DNA from: Deltaproteobacteria bacterium
GTDB taxonomy: Bacteria > Desulfobacterota > Syntrophia > Syntrophales > UBA2210
Assembly (NCBI GenBank): GCA_019314085.1
Contig: JAFCZZ010000091.1
Span: forward strand, 1 to 6,545
Direction: 5' to 3'
Length of the DNA stretch: 6,545 bases
Every line of letters starts with the position of its first letter. Positions within the stretch are counted from its first letter, which is position 1. Shown one piece after another: positions 1-4,948 of this stretch. The position numbers and the translations under genes were made by a program. The notes below the pieces were generated by a model that was not told the DNA's origin, made no database searches, and saw nothing but the letters and a program-made list of their open reading frames with translations.

Positions 1-215
1 ACTTCTTCCATTTTAGGCATTCGCCGATTTTCAAATTCTGTAACTCTTTTACGTGCAATGTCTAAAGCTTCCTTCGAGTAGTCTTTTTTTTTTTTCTTGT
101 TCATTTCTTGATAAATTTCCCGTGCGCGCTTCTCATCAATTCCGACATTCACTATCATTTTGTCAGTTTGAATATTGGTCGATCCATCCCCACCTTTTTG
201 GCTCTGCTTAGTCAT
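1..215 (-). CDS. Partial gene: soluble charged protein with an N-terminal QKGG-x-x-STNIQ motif (3' end off the window)
   Basis: Reading the minus strand from ATG at 215-213 gives 71 complete codons that stay open to the window edge, so the C-terminus is missing. Residues 6-16 form the motif QKGG-DG-STNIQ, followed by a short hydrophobic beta-like stretch (about 20-26). From about residue 27 the sequence is strongly charged and probably helical (DEKRAREIYQEM, then a run of five lysines at 40-44, then a region rich in Lys, Arg and Glu). The start overlaps the stop of the upstream small membrane gene by 8 nt (ATGACTAA), so translation is probably coupled. The overall plan, a Gly/Asn-rich STNIQ-like N-terminus followed by a helical region, resembles from memory the poorly characterised LPO_1073/Vpar_1526-type proteins; I could not test this. 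Function is unknown. The reading frame looks real because it is intact, coupled, and shares a motif with its neighbour. Confidence 0.6.
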   Translation of the reverse strand, partial: MTKQSQKGGDGSTNIQTDKMIVNVGIDEKRAREIYQEMNKKKKKDYSKEALDIARKRVTEFENRRMPKMEE

Positions 216-285
216 TATCTTTTTCACCGCCTATTTTAAAGTTTCTACCCACTTGTATATTTGTCGAGTTCTTACCACCTTTTTG
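168..285. repeat. Imperfect 33-bp direct repeat encoding the shared KGG-x-x-STNIQ motif
   Basis: Positions 168-200 and 253-285 align without gaps at 25 of 33 bases, including an identical 11-base stretch CCACCTTTTTG at the right end and GTCGA in the middle. On the minus strand both copies encode the QKGG..STNIQ motif, once near the C-terminus of the small membrane protein and once near the N-terminus of the next protein. They could come from a local duplication or from selection on the motif with similar codon use. Confidence 0.6.
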
Positions 286-393
286 AACTTGTTTATTCCC
301 GCGGGTAGAAAGAATCCAACCTACTATAGCAAGTGGTACGGCAATAGCTATTCCACTAAAAAGCCAATTTTTGTTTTCTATAATCCAGTCCAT
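208..393 (-). CDS. Small single-pass membrane protein with a C-terminal QKGG-x-x-STNIQ motif
   Basis: This 61-residue protein starts at ATG 393-391, preceded on the minus strand by a GAGGG Shine-Dalgarno about 7 nt away. Residues about 9-28 are one hydrophobic span rich in Ile, Ala, Val and Trp, and should cross the cytoplasmic membrane once. The positive residues just after it (R31, K34, K38) suggest that the C-terminal tail is cytoplasmic, although E6 and K8 flank the other side. The tail carries QKGG-KN-STNIQ at 37-47, then VGRNFKIGG, a Gly/Asn/Ile alternation typical of short beta-rich tails. The downstream gene repeats the same motif near its N-terminus and overlaps this one by 8 nt. This suggests that the two products work together, one anchored and one soluble, or share a binding element. 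Small anchored proteins of this kind are common in mobile and defence-related DNA, but nothing here proves a role. Function is unknown. Confidence 0.6.
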   Translation of the reverse strand: MDWIIENKNWLFSGIAIAVPLAIVGWILSTRGNKQVQKGGKNSTNIQVGRNFKIGGEKDND

Positions 394-427
394 AACTTCC
401 CTCGCTGATTAATATGTATAACAGTGT

Positions 428-446
428 TTATATAGTTTCTGTATAA
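428..446 (+). repeat. Inverted repeat, left copy (19 bp)
   Basis: The sequence TTATATAGTTTCTGTATAA matches the reverse complement of 560-578 at 17 of 19 positions, with a shared uninterrupted core ATAGTTTCTG. It lies 35 bp upstream of the small membrane gene, so it overlaps where that gene's promoter should be. It could be an operator, a recombination site or a terminal inverted repeat of a small element. Confidence 0.55.
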
Positions 447-453
447 AAACCAA

Positions 454-474
454 ACATAGCTGTTTCAGCTATGT
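454..474. promoter_or_regulatory. Perfect 9-bp hairpin/palindrome upstream of the small membrane gene (operator or minus-strand terminator)
   Basis: ACATAGCTG and CAGCTATGT pair perfectly around a TTT loop. On the minus strand the hairpin is followed by TTTGGTTTTTA, so it could act as a weak intrinsic terminator, but no gene upstream on that strand needs one. Alternatively it is an operator. A possible minus-strand promoter (CTGAAA at 468-463, 17-bp spacer, TATACA at 445-440, each four of six to consensus) would have its -35 box inside the palindrome. The promoter call is weak; the palindrome itself is certain. Confidence 0.4.
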
Positions 475-559
475 AATACATATTTTAGTTAAGCATAAAA
501 TCATTACAACTTACCGTAATACTAAGATTATTGAGAAAAGCGTCATTTATTTGGGTGTG

Positions 560-578
560 TTATGCAGAAACTATGTAA
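560..578 (-). repeat. Inverted repeat, right copy (19 bp)
   Basis: On the minus strand this reads TTACATAGTTTCTGCATAA, the partner of 428-446 (17 of 19 identical, both differences C/T). The pair encloses a 113-bp interior. A weaker third copy in the left-copy orientation, TAGTTAAGCATAA, lies at 486-498. Confidence 0.55.
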
Positions 579-621
579 TATCCTTTCCCCCGTTTTAGTA
601 ACCCCGATATTACTCTAAGCT

Positions 622-668
622 GTCCACAAAAACTAAAGCCCTATCTCTCTTTTGAGAAACAGGGCTTT
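622..668 (-). terminator. Intrinsic terminator closing the miaA-glycosyltransferase-acetyltransferase transcript
   Basis: AAAGCCCT (635-642) and AGGGCTTT (661-668) form a perfect 8-bp stem. It extends past mismatches to an inner 4-bp TCTC/GAGA stem with a TTTT loop (GAGA/TCTC on the minus strand). On the minus strand the stem is followed by AGTTTTTGT, the expected U-tract; the plus strand has no T-run after the stem, so the terminator is directional. It lies 127 nt beyond the acetyltransferase stop codon and is the first terminator after the operon. Confidence 0.75.
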
Positions 669-794
669 GGATGATCAGGCCATAATCTCCTCCGTGGTTA
701 TTACAGCTGTTCACAAGCGCGTATGATACGTTCGAGATCAAAAATATGCTAAATCACTAACTCCATCATGATATCTTGTCAAGAAGTATTGTTG

Positions 795-1241
795 TTATGT
801 CTTTTTTCTCTGTAGAAGATCGAATCGTTTATAGAAGCCGAACTGCTTGTAGTATTCCCGTATGGATTCGTTCCCCTCTGACACAAAAAGGTATATCTCC
901 GCGCACCCCTTCCCGTCAAGCCAGTCCAGGGCCGCCCGCACGAGATTTGCGCCAACGCCCCGCCCCCGGCAAGCGGGGTGGACGAAGAGCGAATCGACTT
1001 CGCCCCTTCCCTTTTCCACGCTGGCGATACAGTAGCCCGTGTATCCGGTATCGTCGGCGGCGGCGAATATCGCGCAGTGCTCCTTGCGAAAGACCGCCTG
1101 CATCCTCCCCTCGAAGGTCAGGGAGACGAAATGGTCTTTGAAGTGCTCAGCCAACTCTCCGTGGAAAGAGTTTAGCCCCTTCCACAACCCTTCAATCTCC
1201 TGGTAGTTCTCACGATCGAGTTCGACAATATTCATTATCAT
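795..1241 (-). CDS. GNAT-family N-acetyltransferase
   Basis: This 148-residue protein has the size and motifs of a stand-alone Gcn5-related acetyltransferase. Motif A spans about 82-105: a beta strand VDSLFVHP, then the acetyl-CoA pyrophosphate loop RGRGVG at 92-97 and its helix. Motif B is at about 115-137, with the typical ending N-x-x-x-x-x-x-YY-x-x-FGF. The family transfers an acetyl group from acetyl-CoA to an amine in the cytoplasm, but the acceptor cannot be read from sequence. The chosen ATG (1241-1239) overlaps the stop of the glycosyltransferase gene as ATGA, with AGGGG 5 nt upstream. A second ATG two codons later (1235) is equally possible. It is the last gene of a three-gene operon and is followed by the terminator at 668-622. 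Roles such as small-molecule detoxification or acetylation of a sugar or protein are guesses only. Confidence 0.88.
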   Translation of the reverse strand: MIMNIVELDRENYQEIEGLWKGLNSFHGELAEHFKDHFVSLTFEGRMQAVFRKEHCAIFAAADDTGYTGYCIASVEKGRGEVDSLFVHPACRGRGVGANLVRAALDWLDGKGCAEIYLFVSEGNESIREYYKQFGFYKRFDLLQRKKT

Positions 1242-2557
1242 CTCAGCCCCTTATTATCTATCTCTCTGAGGTATTCGAGGATTTTCATCTGGTCTTGAAG
1301 GGGCGGAATCGTACCGGGAGCAAGATCGACGGGGAGTTCCGTTCCCATCATCTCCATGAGCTTTTCCAGGGCCGTGAACATATCGACGGGGGGAAGGCCG
1401 CTGCCGGTCAGGTGGCGGATCAGCTTGAAAGTCTCGAATCCGTCGAACCAGCGGGAAAAGTGACTGCGGAGATGGACCTCGTCACCGCTGTTCTCTACGA
1501 GGCGGGGCCATACCTCACTGAAGCGGCGCGTCCGGAGGAATGCCTCCAGTGAGGGGTGTATCTCTCCTGCATGCGCCAGTATCGCCTCCGGGTCCGTATC
1601 GTGGCAGGACGACACATATGAAAGCCACTCCTTCAGGACCAGAAAGGAGCGGGGGTTGTATAAGGTGTATTCTCCCTCATTCCCCTCCGTAAAGCGGATG
1701 ATCCGTTTGCCCGTCCCGAATGGAACACGGCCGGACGCCCTCGAAGAGGGGTGGACGGTCGTGGTGGTGGCTCTTCCCATGGTGCCGGTCTTCGCGAGCT
1801 TGTCGAGGAAGTAAAAGTCCTCCCCCGCCCGCCTCCTGTTCATCCCCCTGACAGCCACGTAGGCCCCGACGGTGCATACCATCGTGGAGCCGATGGAGTG
1901 AAAGGCGTAAGGCGATCCGGCGTACCGCAGGCCGAGAACGTAGTAGCGCAGGAACAGTTCGTAACAGCAGATGGCGGCCTGTTCATCGGCATCTTTCGTG
2001 TTCTGGTGGGCGAAGGCGATCACGGACGAGGTAATCTTACCCCTTTCAAAGGACCTCCGCACGGCAGAGAGATAATTGTCCTCCACCAGCGTGTCGGCAT
2101 CCAAGGAGAAGAGGAGCTTGGGGGAATCGTTTTCGTAGTCGAATACACCCAGGGCGAGATCCAGCCCGATCTTTCTCGCGAGGCCGACACCGGCGTCCCT
2201 GTCCGGCATCTCCAGCCCCGGCGAGGAGGCGTCGATATACGCGACGCGCAGATCCTCCCCGTCAGAATTGACAAGTTTCTCCAGAATTTCAAGAGACTTC
2301 TGATTGTCGGCAATGTCATCCGCCGGTACGGTATCCGGACTGCCGTTGTTTATGACGCAGATGACCAGCGTGTGCGCAAGCTCGGTCCGGGGATTTTTGG
2401 AGAGGCTGGCAAGGGTCGTGAAGAGGTGGTCCGATTCGGCAAGGGCGGGGATCACGACGGCGTTGTCGATCTCCTCGAGCGATCCGGAGGCGATACGCCA
2501 CCGGGCATCCACGGAGTAGTGTGCCAGATACTTCTGAATGCCTCTGGGAACGGTCAT
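1238..2557 (-). CDS. Family-2-like (GT-A fold) glycosyltransferase, acceptor unknown
   Basis: This 439-residue protein has the layout of a GT-A nucleotide-sugar transferase. There is a first beta strand and loop VVIPALAES at about 34-42, and a second strand ending VINNGS at 68-73. The metal/nucleotide-binding DAD of SLDADTLVEDNYL lies at 153-155, and AGEDFYFL at 244-251 occupies the place of the ED catalytic-base motif. The region beyond about 270 is an all-soluble C-terminal extension without a clear domain. No signal peptide or membrane span is evident, so it should act at the cytoplasmic face. Its ATG overlaps the miaA stop by 4 nt (ATGA) and its own stop overlaps the acetyltransferase start in the same way, so the three are co-translated. 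The sugar donor and acceptor are not predictable. The family call is firm; a link to tRNA modification or envelope glycans is open. Confidence 0.82.
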   Translation of the reverse strand: MTVPRGIQKYLAHYSVDARWRIASGSLEEIDNAVVIPALAESDHLFTTLASLSKNPRTELAHTLVICVINNGSPDTVPADDIADNQKSLEILEKLVNSDGEDLRVAYIDASSPGLEMPDRDAGVGLARKIGLDLALGVFDYENDSPKLLFSLDADTLVEDNYLSAVRRSFERGKITSSVIAFAHQNTKDADEQAAICCYELFLRYYVLGLRYAGSPYAFHSIGSTMVCTVGAYVAVRGMNRRRAGEDFYFLDKLAKTGTMGRATTTTVHPSSRASGRVPFGTGKRIIRFTEGNEGEYTLYNPRSFLVLKEWLSYVSSCHDTDPEAILAHAGEIHPSLEAFLRTRRFSEVWPRLVENSGDEVHLRSHFSRWFDGFETFKLIRHLTGSGLPPVDMFTALEKLMEMMGTELPVDLAPGTIPPLQDQMKILEYLREIDNKGLR

Positions 2558-3492
2558 CCGACACGCTCCCGGGCCAGGGCCTTGAGTGATTCGTAATCAG
2601 AGGTCTCTATCCAGTGAATGACGGTCCCGCGCCTCTCCATGCGCCTGAACCACGTCATCTGCCTCTTGGCGAACTGGTGTATCCGTGTGCCCAGCTGACT
2701 GACCATGTCGTCACGATCTATCCTACCCTGGAGATAGCGACCCACGTACCGGTACTCCAGTCCGAAGGAATCCAGCCGCTCCCAGCTCACACCGCGGTCG
2801 TGCAGCTCCCTGACCTCTTCGATCATCCCCGCGTCGATGCGCTGTCTCAGGCGCTCGGTGATCCTTTTGCGAAGGATGGCCCTCTCACAGCGTACACCGA
2901 TGACAAGGGGTCGTATGATAGGATGTTCCGGGTCATCAGCGCCTTCATGGCCCTTCGTGTACTCCGCGATCTCGATGGCGCGGACAAGCCGATCCCGATC
3001 CTGCGTATCCGTCGTGTTGTGCAGGGCCGGGTTGCTTTTCAGGAGACGTTCCCGCATGACGCCCATATCCATCGCGCGGAGTTCCTCACGCAGGGAGGGG
3101 TCTTCGGGGACCTCGAGCATGGTGTACCCCCTGACCACTGCTTCAATATACAACCCCGTTCCGCCCACCATAATCGGGACGATCCCCCGGCTCGAAAGCT
3201 CGGAGAAACAGCGGTAGAAAAGCCTTTGGTACTCGAAGAGGTTGAATTCATGCCCGGTCTCGACGATATCGATCAGATGGTAGGGAACCGCAACGCCATC
3301 CACGAGAAATTCAGAGAGGTCCTTGCCCGTTCCCAAGTCCATTCCCCGGTATATCTGGCGCGAATCGGCGGAGATCACCTCCGAGCCGCGCTCTTTCGCA
3401 AGTCTGGCGGCCAGCCGTGTTTTTCCGGTCGCGGTCGGCCCCAGCATAACGATCAGATTGTACTCTTCCCTCTTCATCTGTTTACCAATCAT
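2554..3492 (-). CDS. miaA: tRNA dimethylallyltransferase MiaA
   Basis: MiaA transfers the dimethylallyl group of DMAPP to N6 of A37 in tRNAs reading UNN codons, the first step toward the (ms2)i6A modification that stabilises codon pairing. The 312-residue length is normal. Seen in order: the P-loop GPTATGKT (18-25), DSRQIYRGMDLGTGK (43-57) with the catalytic Asp and the tRNA-contacting region, GGTGLY (110-115), the DTQDRDRLVRAIEI helix (162-175) and FAKRQMTWFRR (273-283). The insertion domain is short. The segment LDSFGLEYR (239-247) stands where many MiaA proteins have an L-x-x-(I/L)-GYKE sequence, which marks a variant branch of the family. It is the first gene of the minus-strand operon and its stop overlaps the next gene's start. 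The upstream ATG is taken as start, but it has only a weak purine-rich AAAAG before it. An in-frame ATG five codons later (residue 6) could be the true start. Confidence 0.95.
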   Translation of the reverse strand: MIGKQMKREEYNLIVMLGPTATGKTRLAARLAKERGSEVISADSRQIYRGMDLGTGKDLSEFLVDGVAVPYHLIDIVETGHEFNLFEYQRLFYRCFSELSSRGIVPIMVGGTGLYIEAVVRGYTMLEVPEDPSLREELRAMDMGVMRERLLKSNPALHNTTDTQDRDRLVRAIEIAEYTKGHEGADDPEHPIIRPLVIGVRCERAILRKRITERLRQRIDAGMIEEVRELHDRGVSWERLDSFGLEYRYVGRYLQGRIDRDDMVSQLGTRIHQFAKRQMTWFRRMERRGTVIHWIETSDYESLKALARERVG

Positions 3493-3925
3493 CTTTTATA
3501 ACTGAGAGTTGTTACTACATACCATATGAAGACACGTAAAGAAAAAAGTGTGCTCGAGCGGGGAAAGGCCCCGGCGGAATAACGGCACAATTCTTTCTGG
3601 CCAAAGACAACGGGGAACCCTCCGAGAAAATGCCGGAAAAATAAATAAGTATATTCAAAGAGATCGGTGCTAATTTTTCTGAAAGGTTGACAGAGGAGGA
3701 CAAGTATGCTTCATATAAGGGCCGAGGAGGTGGTTGCAATGCATCATGGCAAACCCAGATTGATTACTCACTTATTTCCCTGAAAAACCCAACAACATAT
3801 TCTTCTAACTTAATTTCTTGCTTCGTAGGACGATTTCGATGTGCGTCTTATCGTAAACATCTTCTTTTCTCCATAGTTGTTTTCAGTTAATTCATGAATG
3901 AATAAATAGAAAGAGGAGGTTCGAC
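3493..3925. other. Divergent intergenic region between miaA and the betaine-type importer
   Basis: These 433 bp separate two divergent transcripts, so they should carry a promoter for each. No promoter is convincing. TTGACA at 3687-3692 lacks a good -10 at normal spacing. A sigma-54-like GGCAC-N5-TTTC at 3584-3597 lacks the key G of the -12 element. The only sequence resembling an operator near the importer is the perfect 10-bp palindrome ATTCATGAAT at 3890-3899, 26 bp before the start codon. A CGGGG/CCCCG mini-hairpin near 3560-3574 is too weak to call. Short open frames occur, such as a plus-strand stretch reading GITAQFFLAKDNGEPSEKMPEK in two adjoining parts (3576-3641), and could be gene decay. 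The best supported small ORF (3706-3783) is listed separately. Confidence 0.45.
3706..3783 (+). CDS. Possible 25-residue leader ORF with two strong Shine-Dalgarno sites
   Basis: ATG at 3706 is preceded by GAGGAGG (3693-3699) at an ideal 6-nt spacing. The frame runs 25 codons to TGA at 3781-3783. An in-frame ATG at 3739 (codon 12) has its own GAGGAGG (3724-3730) 8 nt upstream, so two initiation sites appear in one short frame. The peptide (begins MLHIRAEEVV, ends LITHLFP) has no signal sequence or membrane span and resembles no family I know. It ends 142 nt before the importer's first gene, on the same strand. It may be a leader peptide or the intact 5' end of a decayed gene; a chance purine-rich stretch is also possible. 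Confidence 0.3.
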   Translation: MLHIRAEEVVAMHHGKPRLITHLFP

Positions 3926-4930
3926 ATGAGAGAAAAATATTTACATATAACCAGAGTTATCATTGTCTTATCCTGCGTTCTCGTCTTTTTGCTGCCCCTT
4001 AATGCGTCCGCGGCAAAGGACACCATACGTTTTTGTGATTTCAGCTGGGACAGCGCCCAGGTTCATAACCGAATAGCCGGGTTTATCATCAACCATGGGA
4101 TGGGCTACGATGTGGACTACATTCCCGGAGACACAATCATGCTCAATACCGCCCTGATGAAGGATGATGTGGATGTCAATATGGAATCCTGGACCGAGAA
4201 TATACAGGAACTTTACGATAAAATGATCAAATTGGGCAAGGTGGCCGATCTCGGAAGCAATTTCTCCGACAACTGGCAGGGATGGCTGGTTCCCACCTAT
4301 GTCATCAAAGGGGATGCAAAACGGGGAATCAAACCGATGGCCCCGGATCTGAAATCCGTTTCTGACCTGCCCAAATACTGGAAACTGTTCAAGGATCCCG
4401 AGGTTCCAACGAAGGGTCGCTTTTACAACTGCATTCCGGGCTGGGGCTGTGCAAAAGTTAATTCCACCAAGCTCAAGACCTACGGTCTGGACAAATATTA
4501 TACCGATTTTATCACTGGTTCGGATGCGGCGCTGAGCGGTTCAATGGCGGCGGCGTTCAAGAAGGGAAAACCATGGGTAGGCTATTACTGGGAACCCACA
4601 TGGGTTCTGGGAAAATTCGACATGACGCGCTTGGAAGAACCCGCGTTTGACCAGAAAGTGTGGGACAAAGACAAGGGGTGTACCTACGGGGCTGTCAAGA
4701 TAAACATTCTTGTTAATACGAAACTCTTCAAGAGCGCTCCTGATGTCGTGGAGATGCTGCGGAAATATGAGACGAAAACCGCGATGGTCAACAAGATCCT
4801 TGCCTATATGAGGAACACAAAGGGAAGCACCGATGACGGCGCAGTCTGGTTCCTCAAAAATAGAGCTGACGTGTGGACGAAATGGGTTTCCACTGACGTA
4901 GCCGGGAAAGTCAAGGCTGCTCTGAAATAG
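3926..4930 (+). CDS. proX: Exported substrate-binding protein of a glycine betaine/choline/proline-type ABC importer (OpuAC/ProX family)
   Basis: This 334-residue protein captures the solute outside the cytoplasmic membrane and delivers it to the ProW/ProV-like partners encoded downstream. A Sec signal peptide is plain: basic start, hydrophobic core 11-25, and cleavage after ASA at about 27-29. There is no lipobox Cys at the cleavage site, so it is probably periplasmic and free. The mature protein has the OpuAC pattern: FSWD near 39-42, ESWTEN at 87-92, GWLVPTY at 119-125, PGWGC at 171-175 and YYWEPTW at 220-226. These Trp and Tyr residues are candidates for the aromatic cage that binds a quaternary ammonium group by cation-pi contacts. 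Cys37, Cys169 and Cys175 could form a disulfide. The start is fixed by AGGAGG 6 nt upstream. The ATPase gene follows after 18 nt. Betaine, choline and related solutes cannot be told apart here. Confidence 0.9.
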   Translation: MREKYLHITRVIIVLSCVLVFLLPLNASAAKDTIRFCDFSWDSAQVHNRIAGFIINHGMGYDVDYIPGDTIMLNTALMKDDVDVNMESWTENIQELYDKMIKLGKVADLGSNFSDNWQGWLVPTYVIKGDAKRGIKPMAPDLKSVSDLPKYWKLFKDPEVPTKGRFYNCIPGWGCAKVNSTKLKTYGLDKYYTDFITGSDAALSGSMAAAFKKGKPWVGYYWEPTWVLGKFDMTRLEEPAFDQKVWDKDKGCTYGAVKINILVNTKLFKSAPDVVEMLRKYETKTAMVNKILAYMRNTKGSTDDGAVWFLKNRADVWTKWVSTDVAGKVKAALK

Positions 4931-4948
4931 GAAGTGTAAAGGTAAAAA

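Larger units (their letters stand above)
394..794. other. AT-rich 400-bp stretch without a convincing gene
   Basis: No frame on either strand gives a persuasive protein here. The stretch holds an imperfect inverted repeat pair (428-446 and 560-578), a perfect hairpin (454-474) and a minus-strand terminator (622-668), each listed separately. Between the acetyltransferase stop at 795 and the TAATAA at 703-698, two adjoining minus-strand frames read like a short protein tail interrupted by one frameshift (ending FDLERIIRACEQL). This may be a gene remnant or chance. Base composition is visibly more AT-rich than the operon to the right, and the change falls close to the 3' end of the acetyltransferase gene, so this may be the edge of inserted DNA. 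Confidence 0.5.

Noticed and set aside
175..408. Plus-strand 77-codon frame at the left end
   Set aside because: It is antisense to the two minus-strand motif genes, which have a proper ribosome-binding site, an 8-nt overlap and a shared motif.
720..745. TTCGA-containing stretch considered as a tRNA T-arm or attachment core
   Set aside because: No acceptor stem, D-arm or anticodon arm can be folded around it, and no repeated copy is present in the window.
777..782. Minus-strand TTGACA just after the acetyltransferase gene
   Set aside because: No -10 element lies at 16-18 bp, and no gene follows before the terminator.
1751..2596. Long plus-strand open frame of 281 codons
   Set aside because: It lies wholly antisense to the glycosyltransferase and miaA end, which have clear family motifs and overlapping starts. 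Its Arg/Gly/Val-rich composition is typical of a GC-rich antisense shadow.
2614..3501. Plus-strand open frame of 295 codons
   Set aside because: It is the antisense of miaA and shows no domain pattern of its own.
3584..3598. Sigma-54-like promoter, GGCAC-N5-TTTC
   Set aside because: The -12 element lacks the nearly invariant G, and the site is more than 300 bp from the importer start.
3515..3739. Minus-strand 74-codon frame in the divergent intergenic region
   Set aside because: It has no ribosome-binding site, has a Pro-rich start, and shows no recognisable family or conserved pattern.
3687..3890. Plus-strand 67-codon frame in the divergent intergenic region
   Set aside because: Its ATG-like start lacks a site of its own, and the better initiated frame at 3706 is in another register. 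The composition looks random.
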